From: Bos javanicus
Taxonomy: Eukaryota; Chordata; Mammalia; Artiodactyla; Bovidae
Assembly: GCF_032452875.1 (NCBI RefSeq)
Contig: NC_083883.1
Coordinates: 56,914,698-56,978,697, forward strand
DNA length: 64,000 nt
Direction of reading: 5' to 3'
This document shows, in pieces, positions 1-36,452 of this stretch; the first letter of the stretch is position 1; each line of letters opens with the position of its first letter. Below the pieces are notes generated by a model that had not been told where the DNA came from, did not search any database, and worked only from the letters and a program-made list of their open reading frames with translations. The position numbers and the translations under genes were made by a program.

Positions 1-1664
1 ATACACGTTTCCTTGAAGGATTGTTGTGAAGATGAGGTACGTTGTATGCAAAGTACCCAGCACAAAGTTGTTCAGTAAAATGGTTGTTATTAGCCTTATT
101 AGGCCTGCTGCCTCTAATTACCCAATTATTGCTAGAATACTATCCCCTTAATTTGTTTTTGCCCCACCAGTCCCTCACTTATCTTTCTCCTAATTCTCCC
201 AAGTATTGTTAACCTAATAATCTAACATCTGTATGTTTCTCCCTTTGTTTATAAAACTGGCTGACAGTAGAATCCCACTGCTATGCAGAACTGTTACCAT
301 ATAAAGTACTCATAGTTGGAAGCTAATTTCTACCCCTCAATAAAACCAATTTTAATGTAGCATGCTGCTGTAGAAAGCTTTGAAGTAGTAATTAAAAAAT
401 ATTTTTAAGAATCCAAAATGAAACTCTCCTGCTGCTTGCATCATTCTGATTTTCTTATTGCTGCCATCATTCTGAGTGAAGTCTGGGAAGCGTGCTTTAA
501 ATAGAAGACAGGGGAATGAAAGACTAAAATTGTGTTCAAATTCAGTCTGGAACTGAACTTGTTATTGTTTCTTATATCCTTTTTGTGTCAAAGCAGGTAC
601 GTATAAGTGAATAGTACAATGTGTATTATTATTATTTTTTAAAGTGACTATCATACATATACTATTGATGTGTACAATTTTTACTGAGGAATCAAAGTAG
701 AATTAAACTTTTTTTTTTGGCGTTTGTTTTGAACACAGGTACTACTTTTTGGCTTAAATGCTCTATTTATGTATATAAGATATCCTCTATAGCTATTTTT
801 GTATTATTGTAATAGCTTGCTAATGCATCATTCAGCTAATATTCCTATACCCTTTTAATAATGTCTAAAAATTTGTACTGGAGATAAACTTGGTAAAGTT
901 ATCACATTATAATTACATTTCCAAGGTGACAATTGAGCACATGGTTTTCACCCATCAGGAGATTTGTTCTTTCAGATAGTCAATATCTAGTTTAAGAAGC
1001 TAATTACAGTTGTATTCATTAACTTAGGAAAGTATCTTAGAAAATACATTTTAGCATCGTATAAATTTAATCCTGTCAAGAGTAAGATTTATGCCCTGGG
1101 CATAAGCACTTTATAATTCACTGTTCATGTCCAGGGACTGGGAACCTAGATATGAAAATTCTCAAGAATAACTTGGGGAAGATCTTTGAAGGCATTGAGT
1201 TAGAACTTACACAGTTCACTAACAGTCCCTCCTCAGCAGTTACGATCTATAGTGTTTAAAATGCCTTGCTTGCCCCCTAGCTTGCCCCCTAGCTTAATTC
1301 AAGAGAATTAAGAAGGTTGTGTCGATTTAAAAAAAAGACCCAGAAATGTCATACCTTATGATATTCCAAGAGATTTTTTTCAGCTTAATACTGTTTCTCT
1401 TGGGCATGGTGGGGTACTAAAAGAGCTGTTTCAGGGAAACCAGACATGGATTTAATTTAATTTAAGATCCAACAATGTAGAGATAACTCTCAGCACTCAC
1501 ATTCTTGCTGTGTCTATCTAAACATGTGTTTTGTGTCTATTTTTATGACATATGAAAGTATCTCCTCTTGAGGTTATGTCAGGATACTTACCTGTACCTA
1601 ACACTTGATGAAATGGCGTCGGTATAAATTTAAATTTTGGAACCCTAAGCACAATGCAAATGTT

Positions 1665-1790
1665 CTGGAATTTGATAATGGTGACAGTTGTACAACTTTG
1701 AGAATGTAGAAAAACCACTGAATTGTACATTTTAGAAAGGTGAATTTTTGATATGTGAATTATATCCCCCCCCACACACAAAAAAACCCC
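1665..1790 (+). repeat. L1 LINE 3'-end remnant
   Basis: The phrases around 'accactgaattgtacattt' and 'gtgaattatatc' are typical of the 3' terminal region of old mammalian L1 elements. A C-run and A-rich stretch follow at 1767-1795. The subfamily was not determined. Confidence 0.6.
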
Positions 1791-3879
1791 GCCAAGCTAA
1801 ATGTCCCAAGAGAATTAACATCTGCCTGCCGTGTTTTTTCATAAGCCTCCGTCATACCAGAGGTACCTGTGCAGAAACCATACTTAAAGGAGGGAGACCT
1901 CCTGTCAGAATTAGAGTTAATCAATAACTATAGATCCTATATGTACTCATATTTATAAGGGAAAGGCCAGCCAACAAAAGTGGATGATGGATTCATCTTT
2001 ATATGTGTGTGTGTATGTTTATATACATATATGTATGCACATAGATAAAACCTATAAATAGGTAATGCATATATATGCACAGTGCCTGTGCTACCTGATC
2101 TTGAAATAAGTTTGTATTTGAAACTCAGTGAGCTCTATAATGACTGCTTACAGCCTCTGGTGTACTTTTTCTGTTTTATCTTCATGACTAGATTCCAAGA
2201 TACAGAAAGGAAACTTTATTGGAAGAAGAATGCAAAGTATTTATTATAAGCCTCTTTTATTATCCGTCTTAACTTTGACCTGGCCAGATTTGTGCAGTGA
2301 TTTTTATTTGCTCTGATGATTTGGTTTGCATATTTATAAATTTTGGATTAAGTGAAATACAAGATAGAGAGTTGTCTGTAGAAATACATCATGTATACTT
2401 TCATCTTTGTATACATCCCCAGAAAACAAACATTCATGGATATGTACAGCTGTTTTAGTCATTTAAAAAAATTAGTAGCCAAGCACCTAATAGGTGGTTA
2501 TCAATTTCAGAAGTTAAAATATTATTTTTTATTTTAAGATGATGAACTGTTTTCATTTGGGGGAAGTTAGTTTTCTAATGATGTAATCATTAATGGCAAT
2601 TTTAGAGAACTATAGCCTTCATCTGTCTTTAGAAGATGATATGCTTTTCTTGTTTAATTAAAGAAAGAACTACTTGTACAAATGTGAGTTAAGTCTTCAA
2701 AAAGCACAGCTAATTAATTAAATTCAGTGAATTTCCCAAAGTGTAATGAAGGTTATATTATTACCTTTTCTAGTTGGGCAAATCCTAGAAAGAATCAGGA
2801 ATGTTTAAAACTCTCTTGGGTTTGGGAGACAGTATTATAAATATGTAGTTTCTAATTGAAGGATCTTATCTATATTCAGTATAATTAAATTTAGAATGTT
2901 TAACTTCTTTCTTGAGGTTAGACATAGTACTTTTTTTTTCTTTAACTAAAATGTAATTCAAACAGAAAGAAAATGATTCCTGTAATTTCACAGAAGGTTT
3001 TACTTGCTCATACTAATTTTTGTAGAGCAGTTGTCCCTGCATGTAATTTAAAATTAAGCTGTTTAATTATAAATAGTACAAACAAGGTTTTCTAAATAAA
3101 ACTTAATTTGTACTTGTATTATTTGCTATCCTTACATATCTGAGGAAATAATTTACAACAGTGATCGTATTTTGTTTTTAAATTATGCTAAAGTTTAAAT
3201 AATGCTAATCATATCTGGAAAAAAAAGATCCTCACCCCCGCCCCATTTTGTTTTGTTTTGTTTTCATATCGGACCCTTCCTTACTCATAGAAGTCAAGAG
3301 AAGTGAATCCATCTTTGAAAAATGTTTTTCATCCAGTGAAAATAAACATACTTTATTATTTTTCACATCACAGAGATGTTACTGGCTTTTGGAAATATTT
3401 GTTATGAAATCACATGCTTTTAATGAACAGTGATAGTCAAGAGGAGGGTTTCTATCTGTGACAACTTAATTCTAAACCTTGGATGCTGCCACTCTTTCCC
3501 TCTTTGCTCTTGGCTAACTCATGCACTCACTGCTGTAGGACGGTGGAGAAGGCAAGCCTGAGCTCTCTTGATGCTTCTGGAGCCACTTACTAAGAAGGAG
3601 CAGGTGGTTTCTGATGCTTTCTGATGATTGAAACTCAATCACCTTGTCTGCTGATTGAGTTATACTTAACACTCAGGGGAGACATAAAGGTTATGCATAT
3701 TAAGAATCTTTCAGTATGTTTATCAATGGTTTTAGAATTAATGCTCCAAAATTTTTCTTCAATTTTTAGTACATCTTGTTTCCTGTTAAAGGAGGATGAC
3801 TGGAAAATTACATCACACTCCTGTTTCTACATCATCTGTAACCCATTTGCTTTTTAAAAATTTGATTTATACGCTAGAG

Positions 3880-4099
3880 TAGTAGAGAGATTTATAAACC
3901 ATATGGCCTGTGGGCCAAATATGGCCCACTGCCTGTTTTTGTAAATAAAGTTTAATTGGAACACAGCCGCATGCTTATTATCTATCACTGTTTTTACACA
4001 ACAATGGCAGAGTTGAGTAGCCGCAACAAAGACCATATGGCCTACAGAGCCTAAAATATGTACTGTTTGGGCATTTACATTAAAAGTTTGCTGACCCTG
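3880..4099. mobile_element. hAT (Charlie-like) non-autonomous DNA transposon remnant
   Basis: This is an ancient mammalian MITE with the 'ggccaaatatggcccactgcctg' type start, 'taaataaagtttaattggaac' in the middle and 'aaagtttgctgaccctg' at the right end. An 8 bp near-duplicate, (c/t)gctagag, sits at 3872-3879 and 4100-4107, the target-site length expected of hAT elements. A second copy of the same family is at 49213-49393. The exact subfamily was not assigned. Confidence 0.65.
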
Positions 4100-4798
4100 T
4101 GCTAGAGTATAATCTAAGATGGTTCTTAAATGCTAAAAGAAATTCAGTCTGGTTTGCCAACTGCCAGTTAGTTACTACTGACAAGATTTTCTCTTTAGTT
4201 TGACATTTAAAATTGTTTAAATTTCCACCAGAAAGATAAAACTGGCTGTGTTGGGTGAAGGAAGAGCATGAAATGATTTCAGATATCCACATTTGCTTTC
4301 TCAAATCTCATCTACAATGTAGACATTTAAACATTATTGTCTGTAGGCATTTGTCTTTGAATGTCAAAAACTGTTGGATGAAATTTGAATTTGATGACTA
4401 TCAAGGTTTTTGAAAGAGGCACCCAGAAGAAGAAAGGTGAGAGTTGAGTGTGTTGTTGCTAATAAAATTGCCCTGGGTCTTTTAGGGAAACATTTTCTCT
4501 GGACCCTGGAATGTCTTTAAAATCATGTGCCAACAATTCATTATAGCAGCAGATAGCACACCCAAAATACTGAGCTAGCGTTTATAAAGCCGCCTCCTTC
4601 TCCATCATTTTTTCCTTTAAGGCTGAGTTTATTTTCTTCTGATTGCCGGTTCACATTTCTCTGGTTTCTCATCTTGGGAAAAAATCACTTTCACCATTCC
4701 TTATACTGCTTCACCCAAACTCCAATCCCCAGACACCAAGGAGACCTGGGACCTCCGTTTTTCTTCTGCATTTCCCTGCCCAACAATATAATTCTGTT

Positions 4799-4882
4799 GC
4801 CTGAAGATGAAATATTTTGCAAGGTTGCTGGCTTTGTCATGCCTGAAGATGAAATATTTTGCAAGGTTTCTGGCTTTATGAT
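4799..4882. repeat. 42 bp tandem duplication
   Basis: Two head-to-tail copies, 4799-4840 and 4841-4882, begin 'gcctgaagatgaaata' and differ at only a few positions. The period of 42 is divisible by three, which explains why ORFs read through it, but no protein family is evident. It lies about 360 bp upstream of the alternative RABGAP1L start codon. Confidence 0.9.
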
Positions 4883-4939
4883 TGAAGGAAGTTCCTTCCA
4901 CCCAGTTCTTAACAACACAGTGTAAACAACTCACACCCT

Positions 4940-5241
4940 AGTTGCAAATAGTTCCACGGACAGCGTTTGCATCAGTCACTCGGACTGCAAATAGCAGTGT
5001 GGAGAGGGAGGAGTTTAGTGTATCACTCTTCGCTGCCATTGGCTGCCTCAAGTATCATTTCTTCCATCAAACGTTAGCTGTCCTGGAGAGAGCACAGAGT
5101 CAATGACACTCTAAGGAAAAACAACAGAGCAAAATAGCATTACCAAGTGTCTGTTTTTTGTTATCACCATTTCCTAATTGTATTAGTAGGTGTGCAATTT
5201 CATTGGATATTCTTTTTTTTTTTTCAATTGTCTTTGTACCT
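4940..5241 (+). promoter_or_regulatory. RABGAP1L: Candidate alternative promoter and 5' UTR of short RABGAP1L
   Basis: The region directly upstream of the alternative first coding exon contains an inverted CCAAT box (ATTGG, 5038-5042) and purine-rich GGAG runs near 4997-5012 that could bind ETS-type factors. There is no convincing TATA box at a fixed spacing and no CpG island. Promoter status is inferred from the position of the exon; the start site cannot be placed from sequence alone. Confidence 0.4.
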
Positions 5242-28996
<23,755 letters not shown>

Positions 28997-31474
28997 TTCC
29001 AGCCTCACCCGAACACAGGAGCACAACGATCAAAGCGACGGAAACCCAGGAAGAGTCCTGGTGTCCCTTTGAAAGGAAGGGAGGGAGGCCAGAAAGCAAG
29101 CCAGGATCTTTCAGTAGCTCTCAATCTTTCTCGTATGACACTTTTCAAAGGGATGTTATTTAAACTAACCTGATTTATGTTGAATACCTGTGTTCGTGCT
29201 TCATGGAAGGCCGTGTTCCGATCCATCATAGTAGTATTACACATTATTTTATATGCCTGATATCTGGTTGGAAACAAGTAATTCAGAGCTAAATGCTTTT
29301 TATTTAGAATTATTCATAATTATTTTTATCTTACATGAAAATGGAGATGTCTTTTATTCCAAGGTTGAATTGATAGGAAGATATTTGTCACAGCAAAAAA
29401 AAAAAAAAAGATTGAAACCTAAACCTCATAACTTTCCAGGACTTCTTCAGATAAAGCACACTGTGGGGCCAGCCACGACCACTGTCAGGTTTCCTCCTGA
29501 AAGTGATTCCCTGGACAGCGATAATCCTATCCGAAGGAAAGAACAGATCTGGGGTTGGACAGTTCCCAAAGAGAATTAGTTTATTTTTATTTTCTGTGGG
29601 GTACATCTGGAAATTAAGTGCCAAGAACCATGGAATAAGATAGGCTATTGAGAACACACACTAGATAAAAAAGAACTGAGTTTTTATAAATGCAGGATAA
29701 AATAAATCACTTTGGTCCTGGTCTTCTAACAGGTCCTTTTCAGAATCCCACAGGAGAATCGCGAGTTCCTAAACAGGCATACAGTTGTGCCTTCTGGCAA
29801 ATGTGAAGTCAGAAGTGGATATTACGAGTTTCATCTTTAGGAGACCTTTACCAGAGAAGCCTGAAAGGCCCAGGAACAGTTACTGTGCTTAGAATGGAAT
29901 GTAGAACCAGGGACAGAGTATTCGTTTAATGTTGACATATACTTTGCGAAGGAAACACTAATATACTGTAACTTTGTTAAAGTCATGAAATGGGAAATAG
30001 AGGTCAGCTTCATATCACCTTAATTTAATACTAGGCCCCTTTTTCTGAGTTCTGTAGCTTCCTAAAAATGTGCCCTTGGTACCCCTAGATGAAGAGATGC
30101 AAATGCATTTGTAACATTTTTGACTGCATATAAAACCTTTATAGAAATACTTATCTCATGGAAAGGCAAAGCTATTGTGTAAAAGTTGATGGAAATATTT
30201 TTTTTCAATTATATTTAACATGTCTTTATAAATAGTCTTTGCAGGAAATCCTTTGGTAAGGGAAAAACCAATTTTCCCATTTTTTAAGCTGTTTTGGAGG
30301 CCTTCGGTCCTTTTACGTCAACCAAACTACTGTCGTCTGTGTACAGTAACATTTATTGATGCTCATCCTTGGCTTCACTGTCGAACATATTCTTTGCAGA
30401 GGATCTTAAACCCTGTAGTGGCAGAGTGACTCTCTTCTGCGCCATATGTTTCAGTTAAAAGTGACACACTCTTGGAAGTAAAAATCATGTAAGAGCCATC
30501 TCAAGTCCAGGAGCATGCACTACAGGTTGCTCACGGTGGATCCTCTCCTCTAAAATAATCATTAAGCTCTAAAAAGTGAAGTTCCCCTCATCGGTAAGTG
30601 TTCTTCTGTCATCTATAGCCTATAAAATTGATGTGGTTGTTTGCTGTCCTTCATTACACTCATCAAATAATACTTTCCTTACAGAATTCCCTTTTTTTTT
30701 TTTTTGTCCTGACATCTTTCATCATAGTTTTCCTTTCACCCCAAAGGAAAATAACTCAGCATTCTGAGTATCTGTGTTGACTTTAACATTCCATTTATGG
30801 TGGTTTAGAAAAGTTAATATTTTTTTGTAAAATATAATGGCTAGAAAATTGCATCTTGGTACTTGTTTTTGTAAATCATTTAGTAAAATTTGTTAGCTTT
30901 CCTGGTACTTTATGCTTTGATCCCAAGAAGCCTTGTACAAGTTGCCTTATCAGATGGCTAGCTAAATTAAGGATGTTCTTTTGTGTTTTGTGAATCTCAT
31001 AATTCTACTGTACAGAGCTCTTTTTACATTTCACTGAATGCCTAAATTGCATAATTTTCCTTAAATGGTAGTTGAGAGAGAACTAGCTCCAGGCTCACTT
31101 CTTACCTGCAGACCTGGCTCAGCTTTATACTCCCTAACATTTGTTTCTTTAAACAAAATCACCAGGTACAAACATTGTAAACATTTAATCGGTTGCATTT
31201 TAACAGATTATAATGGCCATCTATAGATTTTTTTTCCTCCTCCAGTTCCACATCATACTTGGGTGTGTGTATTAGTATCATAGTCTAAACTGTCTCTCAC
31301 TACAATGCCTTTGGGTGAGTAGCAATAGCAAATACAGAAAGAAAGAAAATGCAAAAGTTGGTATATATTATTCATACAATGTTACAATAGCACTATCCCA
31401 GACCACATGCCTTTCACCATATATTGTTTAAAAACTCATGCATTCCAGCATTAAGTATCTGCTAGTTTTAATTT

Positions 31475-31755
31475 CGGAGAAGGCAATGGCACCCCACTCC
31501 AGTACTCTTGCCTGAAGGATCCCATGGACGGAGGAGCCTGGTAGGCTGCAGTCCATGGGGTCGCTGAGGGTTGGACATGACTGCACGACTGAGCGACTTC
31601 ACTTTCACTTTTCACTCTCATGCATTGGAGAAGGAAATGGCAACCCACTCCAGTGTGCTTGCCTGGAGAATCCTAGGGATGGGGGAGCCTGGTGGGCTGC
31701 CGTCTCTGGGGTCGCACAGAGTCAGACACGACTGACATGACTTAGCAGTAGTAGC
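31475..31755 (+). mobile_element. Bov-A2 SINE in the RABGAP1L 3' UTR, 11 bp target-site duplication
   Basis: Dimeric Bov-A2: two related Bov-A units (31478-31600 and about 31625-31740) joined by 'ttcactttcacttttcact', with a 'gcagtagtagc' tail. It is flanked by agttttaattt at 31464-31474 and 31756-31766. Confidence 0.93.
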
Positions 31756-34125
31756 AGTTTTAATTTATCTTAACTTGAAGTATATTTGAGAATTCATACT
31801 CTTCTTTTGGTTTTAGAAAGAGGTTGACCAGCTCAAATATCCAGGAAAACTTCAAATATTTTAGTGTTTTTCATCTTTTCCTTGGATACATTGTATAAAA
31901 CATTCCTCCAAAAATCCAACATTTGCAGCATTCTGAAAAGTGAAGAGTTCTCCTTTCATTAAATTCTTCAATATCAGAGAATGAAGTTCAATTTGATAAT
32001 TCACTCATTAGCTTTTATATCTTGAGAATCTTTAACACATTCCTTAGAGCTGAAAGAAACCAAGTTGAATTTTGCAGTGCATATGTTTTCTAGCTTCCCA
32101 CATCCTGAGCCATGGCACAATTTGGTTATATTTAGTTACATATAATTTAATGCAAAGAAATTCTCCATTACTGTGTATGAGTGCCTATCAGAAACACTAA
32201 TAGGAATGTCACGTAGGCCTATGGCCTATCCTTCCATGCAACCAATAATTCTCTTTCCCTCTCCCAACTATTAAGTTCGTGGTTTGTTTTTCATTGGCTT
32301 TCTTAAATTTCCATAATAAAGTAGAAAAGTAATCTTTGTACTGATTTTGGGATATTTAATACTATTTATCTGGTTTCATTGTTTTCAAAACTTTCATCCT
32401 CTTATACTATGTATTAATATTTATGTTTCTCAAACCCTTACTCCATTTTCCTAAAATACTTTCCAGTTGATAACGAGTGGCTTCATTTCCTAGCTGAAGT
32501 GAGAGAAACAAGAGAATACACAATTTAGGGCACAAGAGATGAAAGATCCTTAAAGAAACTGATTCATTTCTGAGGATAAGAATCACATATGTAACTAATG
32601 TAAGGGATTGAGTTTTCTTTTTCTTTAGTTGAGATCAGTCTACTAATTATTCTGGTAAGGTGGTTGTCCAATTTCATGATCGTATTAGGGAAAAAGAAGC
32701 TTTTAAAAAGTGAAATGTTTTATCTTTCTGGCACAGAACACTTTTAATACTGAGTAAGATGATTCTGTTGTATAACTTACTCTTAAAAAAAAAATTCTTC
32801 TCTTGTTCAAGTATAGGTAAACGAGAGCATGAACTATTGTTTGATTTGAATGCTGTGAGATTTGTGTGTGTGTGTGATTAGTGATTGGTATAACTTTATA
32901 TGGCTTATCCCTGCCTCTTTGGTATACCCTGGTACCATCCAACTGAATATGCACACGGTGATCAGATACAGAAGGCCAGACCCAGCTCAGTGGCCTGTGT
33001 TTCCTACCACCAGATACAAAACTCTTGCCCTCTAGTTGCCATGCTGATGGTCACACTGAACTGGAACTGCTCCAGAACATCTTCCTGTCTCGTCGTGGCT
33101 TCCATGTAACACAGGCAGAGCCCTTAGGGATTTTCTTATCTTTCAAGAGCTACCAACATGAAAACTTGCATGTGGGCTGCACCTCGATAGGAGATGATCA
33201 TCTTGAGTTGTAAGGAGAAAAGTGGATATTCGTGAGTAGCTTAGCAACTATAGGCAGCTGTCAGACATTCCTGTCTTAGCTTCCATCGAAAAGACTACAT
33301 GTCGAGCTTATCTACAAGTGTGTTTGCTCCCTGCTATAAAAACATCTTCATCAACGTGTCCCACTCTCCCTGCCTCCACCCCTGGTGTTTTGTTAGTGGT
33401 ATTCTGGAAACTTTAAAAAAAAAGAATCATTGAGTAGAAAATGAACATTTTAAGTTACTTTCCTTTTTCATTGGCAATAAATTAACATGTAAAATCTCTT
33501 CTGTTGAAATGTAACTTTTAATAACTATATCTTATATATGGAATAAAATATAGGGAACTGAATGATAAGGACATAAATTCATCAAGACTCTGGTGTCATG
33601 AAAGCACAAGAATAAAGTCTGGAATTGGTCCCAGAATCCAAGATCATAATAGCCTTTGCATCAGTTTCTCTATTTTTGGTATTCTGCATAATGTATGCAT
33701 CCTTAGTTCAAATAAGAAAGAAAGTTTCTCAGTCAGCCTCACTTCATTTCTTTCAACTCCTACCTTTCCCTTGCTGAGGAGGTAGTAGAAATTCTATGTT
33801 ATCTGTTTTTACAAATTCTATGATTTTGCCCATGGCTTCTCCAATGTAAACAGGTTCCAGAATAAAAGAGTTGATTAGCTCAAACAGTGCTAATTGACTA
33901 CGAAAGAAATTGGTGAGCAGCCTCTCTCCTCTATCAACACTGACCAATTAGATGTTTCCATTATTCCATGTATTATGTATAGTACACTCTATAAATGTAA
34001 ATGTAATGCTTGTTAAGAAAAGTGCAATTTATTGTACATTGTCCCAACAAATGTTTACTTTTATAATTGTTATGAACTTGAATTGGATTAATATCTTGTT
34101 TTCATGTGTGAATGAAGCCTTGTGA

Positions 34126-34131
34126 AATAAA
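34126..34131 (+). terminator. RABGAP1L: Candidate polyadenylation signal AATAAA
   Basis: AATAAA in 'gtgaaataaacaaatgc', about 100 bases before the distal signal. Confidence 0.5.
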
Positions 34132-34224
34132 CAAATGCAACCGAGAAGGTAGCAAGGTGACTGTTTTTGTGAGCCAGTGATGTTCTCAATGCTTTGTGTT
34201 GCCCCTTTGGCCCCATTAAGCAGT

Positions 34225-34230
34225 AATAAA
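34225..34230 (+). terminator. RABGAP1L: Distal polyadenylation signal AATAAA of RABGAP1L
   Basis: AATAAA in 'cagtaataaacatttg', followed 20-40 bases later by a T/GT-rich element (tatgtctttttgattttttt). This is the expected arrangement for a cleavage site near 34245. Confidence 0.6.
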
Positions 34231-34250
34231 CATTTGTTCTAAAATCAATC

Positions 34251-36183
34251 TATGTCTTTTTGATTTTTTTTCTAGTTGACTTTATTCTGAATCATCTGAA
34301 CCTGGTGTTGGTGAAAAGCTTCTTATCTGATACTAGACTCTAGTCACTGTAGCAAGGAGAAATAAATAGGAGTTTGCCCTGCAAAATGATATCCTGTACA
34401 GCAGGCACAGCCAAGTGCCCTGTATGCCTCTCTATAGAGATTCCTTGGTTGCAAGTAAGAAACTCTCTCAAGCTAGCCTAATAATAATAAGGTAGTTAAT
34501 TAAAAGGGGGAAAGTATATTTACCTCATAATACCAAAGGCCAAAGTGTTGGGCCTGAAGAGGCACAGGGACCAGGGGCTGGAATGCCATTAGGAATGTGA
34601 GCAATTGTTCTCATAATCACTCTTCTGCTTGACAGGTGATGCTTTGGTGCTACTGCTGCTGCTGTCTCTGAAAAGAGGCACCCCCTGCTTCAAAGTGTGT
34701 AATCTCCAAGTTTATATGCCCTGTCTTCAAGTGACCGGCAGAGATGGGCTGGCATCTCAGTGTCCCAATTCAAAATCTTGCAACAATCTGATTGGCTACT
34801 ATTGGATTAGGTGGCTGCTGCTCGTCTTTCAGAGTACAACCCAGTGGGTGACATCACGTAATTCATGCAGAACTCTTAAAACTCCATAGGCTCTCCTGAA
34901 GTGGAGGCAGGGTACAGAGAATTGTGATTTGCACTGGGTTCTAATTTGCATTTTGTTTTGGGTGTTCCTAGAGCCAAATGAAAGCCAGATTAGTCAGCTC
35001 CTCTTAGAATTCAGCATGTATTAAAAAAATATTAATCAGAGATTGTAAAATTAGTTTGTGTCCTGAACCCAGACTACAGACATCTTTTGTTTGGCCCATG
35101 TAGCAATGAAAACAAAGAGAAATTTTACATAAAACGTAAAACTGTCAAATTATCTAGAAAAGATCTACTGAACTTGGCAGTTACAAGGTCATGAATGGTC
35201 CTGTCATGAAAAGTAAGTGGAACTCGCTGTTCATTATTGATTAAAGGTCCTAGAAGTTACCTGTTAACCTGTAGGTTTTGTCCAGGAGGGACACAAATCC
35301 CATTTTCTTTCCAGTGGAATAGATGACTCCAAAAGTTAGATATAGTTTTACTACTCTGTAGGACAGTAAGTAAGTTGTGTCTAACTTTGCAACCCTACAC
35401 TAATATTCCATTGTTAAATTGTCTATAAATACTTAGCGCTGCAAATGCACTTTTTGGCAGCTTTAACAAGGCTCTGGTTCCCTCACTGCTTTATGCAATG
35501 AGTTGTATAAAATATTTGTTAATATTCATTTTTTACTTGCATGAGAATCAATTTCACCTTTTTGAAATTAATGCTTTTAACAAAACTTTGGAGCGCTGTC
35601 AAAGGGACACTCAGCAAAATCTTTTAAGATTTTTTTTGATGTGGACCATTTTTAAAGTCTTTATTGAATCTGTTACAAAACTGCTTTTGTTTTATGTTTT
35701 GATTTTTGGCTGTGAGGCCTGGGATCTTATTCCCCCTTACCAGGGACTGAACCTGCACCCCCCGCATTGGAAGGCAGAGTCCTAACTGCTGTGCCACTAG
35801 GGAAGTCCAGAATCAACGCTTTTGAAAGTTTACTTGCAAAGAAAGTTTGTGAGGAAGTTCAGGCTTTAGAAGAACAAGCTTGCCAGATAGAAACTACAAG
35901 AATTTATAGAAAGAAACTACACAATTTCCAAACATAGAGTCTATAATTAGTTTGTTCATGGTTCTCATACTATCCATATTTTTAGACATCAGCATAGCAA
36001 AAATCAGATACAAAGTGTTTGATTTTAGGGAGTCTGATTTTAGAGGAAAGGCTCAGGTTCCCAAGTTTCATTTATTTGAGGGACTAGAACTGGACACCGT
36101 GACCCTGATGTGTGTGTCATTGATGATAGTCTGGCTTTATCTCAGGACACAACGTTCACTTTCTTCCCCTTGATTTGGGATCT
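34251..36183. other. Intergenic DNA between RABGAP1L and CACYBP, left part
   Basis: No gene seen. About 34430-34940 resembles a degenerate ancient interspersed repeat (ttccttggttgcaagtaag) of unassigned family. A CHR-type SINE lies at 35631-35808. The rest is unique AT-rich sequence. Confidence 0.6.
35631..35808 (-). mobile_element. CHR-type tRNA SINE
   Basis: Antisense: 'ttttggctgtgaggcctggg ... gtgccactagggaagtcc', the tRNA-derived head of a cetartiodactyl SINE, preceded by T-rich sequence on the left (its poly-A tail). Confidence 0.85.
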
Positions 36184-36452
36184 CAATGGCACCCCACTCC
36201 AGTACTCTTGCCTGGAAAATCCCATGGATGGAGGAGCCTGGTAGGCTGCAGTCCATGGGGTCGCTAAGAGTCGGACATGACTGAGCGACTTCACTTTCAC
36301 TTTTCACTTTCATGCATTGGAGAAGGAAATGGCAACCCACTCCAGTGTTCTTGCCTAGAGAATCCCAGGGATGGGGGAGCCTGGTGGGCTGCCATCTATG
36401 GGGTCGCACAGAGTCAGACACAACTGAAGCGACTTAGCAGCAGCAGCAGCAG
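36184..36452 (+). mobile_element. Bov-A2 SINE
   Basis: Dimeric Bov-A2 lacking the first 8-10 bases, ending in a (GCA)n tail (36437-36452). It abuts the 5' edge of the BovB at 36453. Confidence 0.9.

Larger units (their letters stand above)
1..5000. other. RABGAP1L: RABGAP1L intron (long isoform), upstream of the short-isoform promoter
   Basis: AT-rich non-coding DNA with no exon that I can support. Recognisable pieces are an L1 3' end (about 1665-1790), a hAT-type MITE (3880-4099), a (GTTTT)n run near 3246-3265 and a 42 bp tandem duplication (4799-4882). The short ORFs here match no protein I recognise. Assignment to a RABGAP1L intron is inferred from the downstream exons and synteny. Confidence 0.7.
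28997..34250 (+). other. RABGAP1L: RABGAP1L 3' UTR (about 5.2 kb)
   Basis: AT-rich non-coding sequence from the stop codon to the last strong polyadenylation signal. Several AATAAA hexamers occur (29701, 33611, 34126, 34225), so alternative 3' ends are possible. It carries a Bov-A2 SINE (31475-31755). The extent is inferred from the signals; no transcript evidence is available. Confidence 0.6.

Noticed and set aside
4674..4934. Three overlapping ORFs on both strands with repeated FCKV/NLAKYF peptides
   Set aside because: Produced by the 42 bp tandem duplication. The repeats are in the DNA, and no splice or start context supports a gene.
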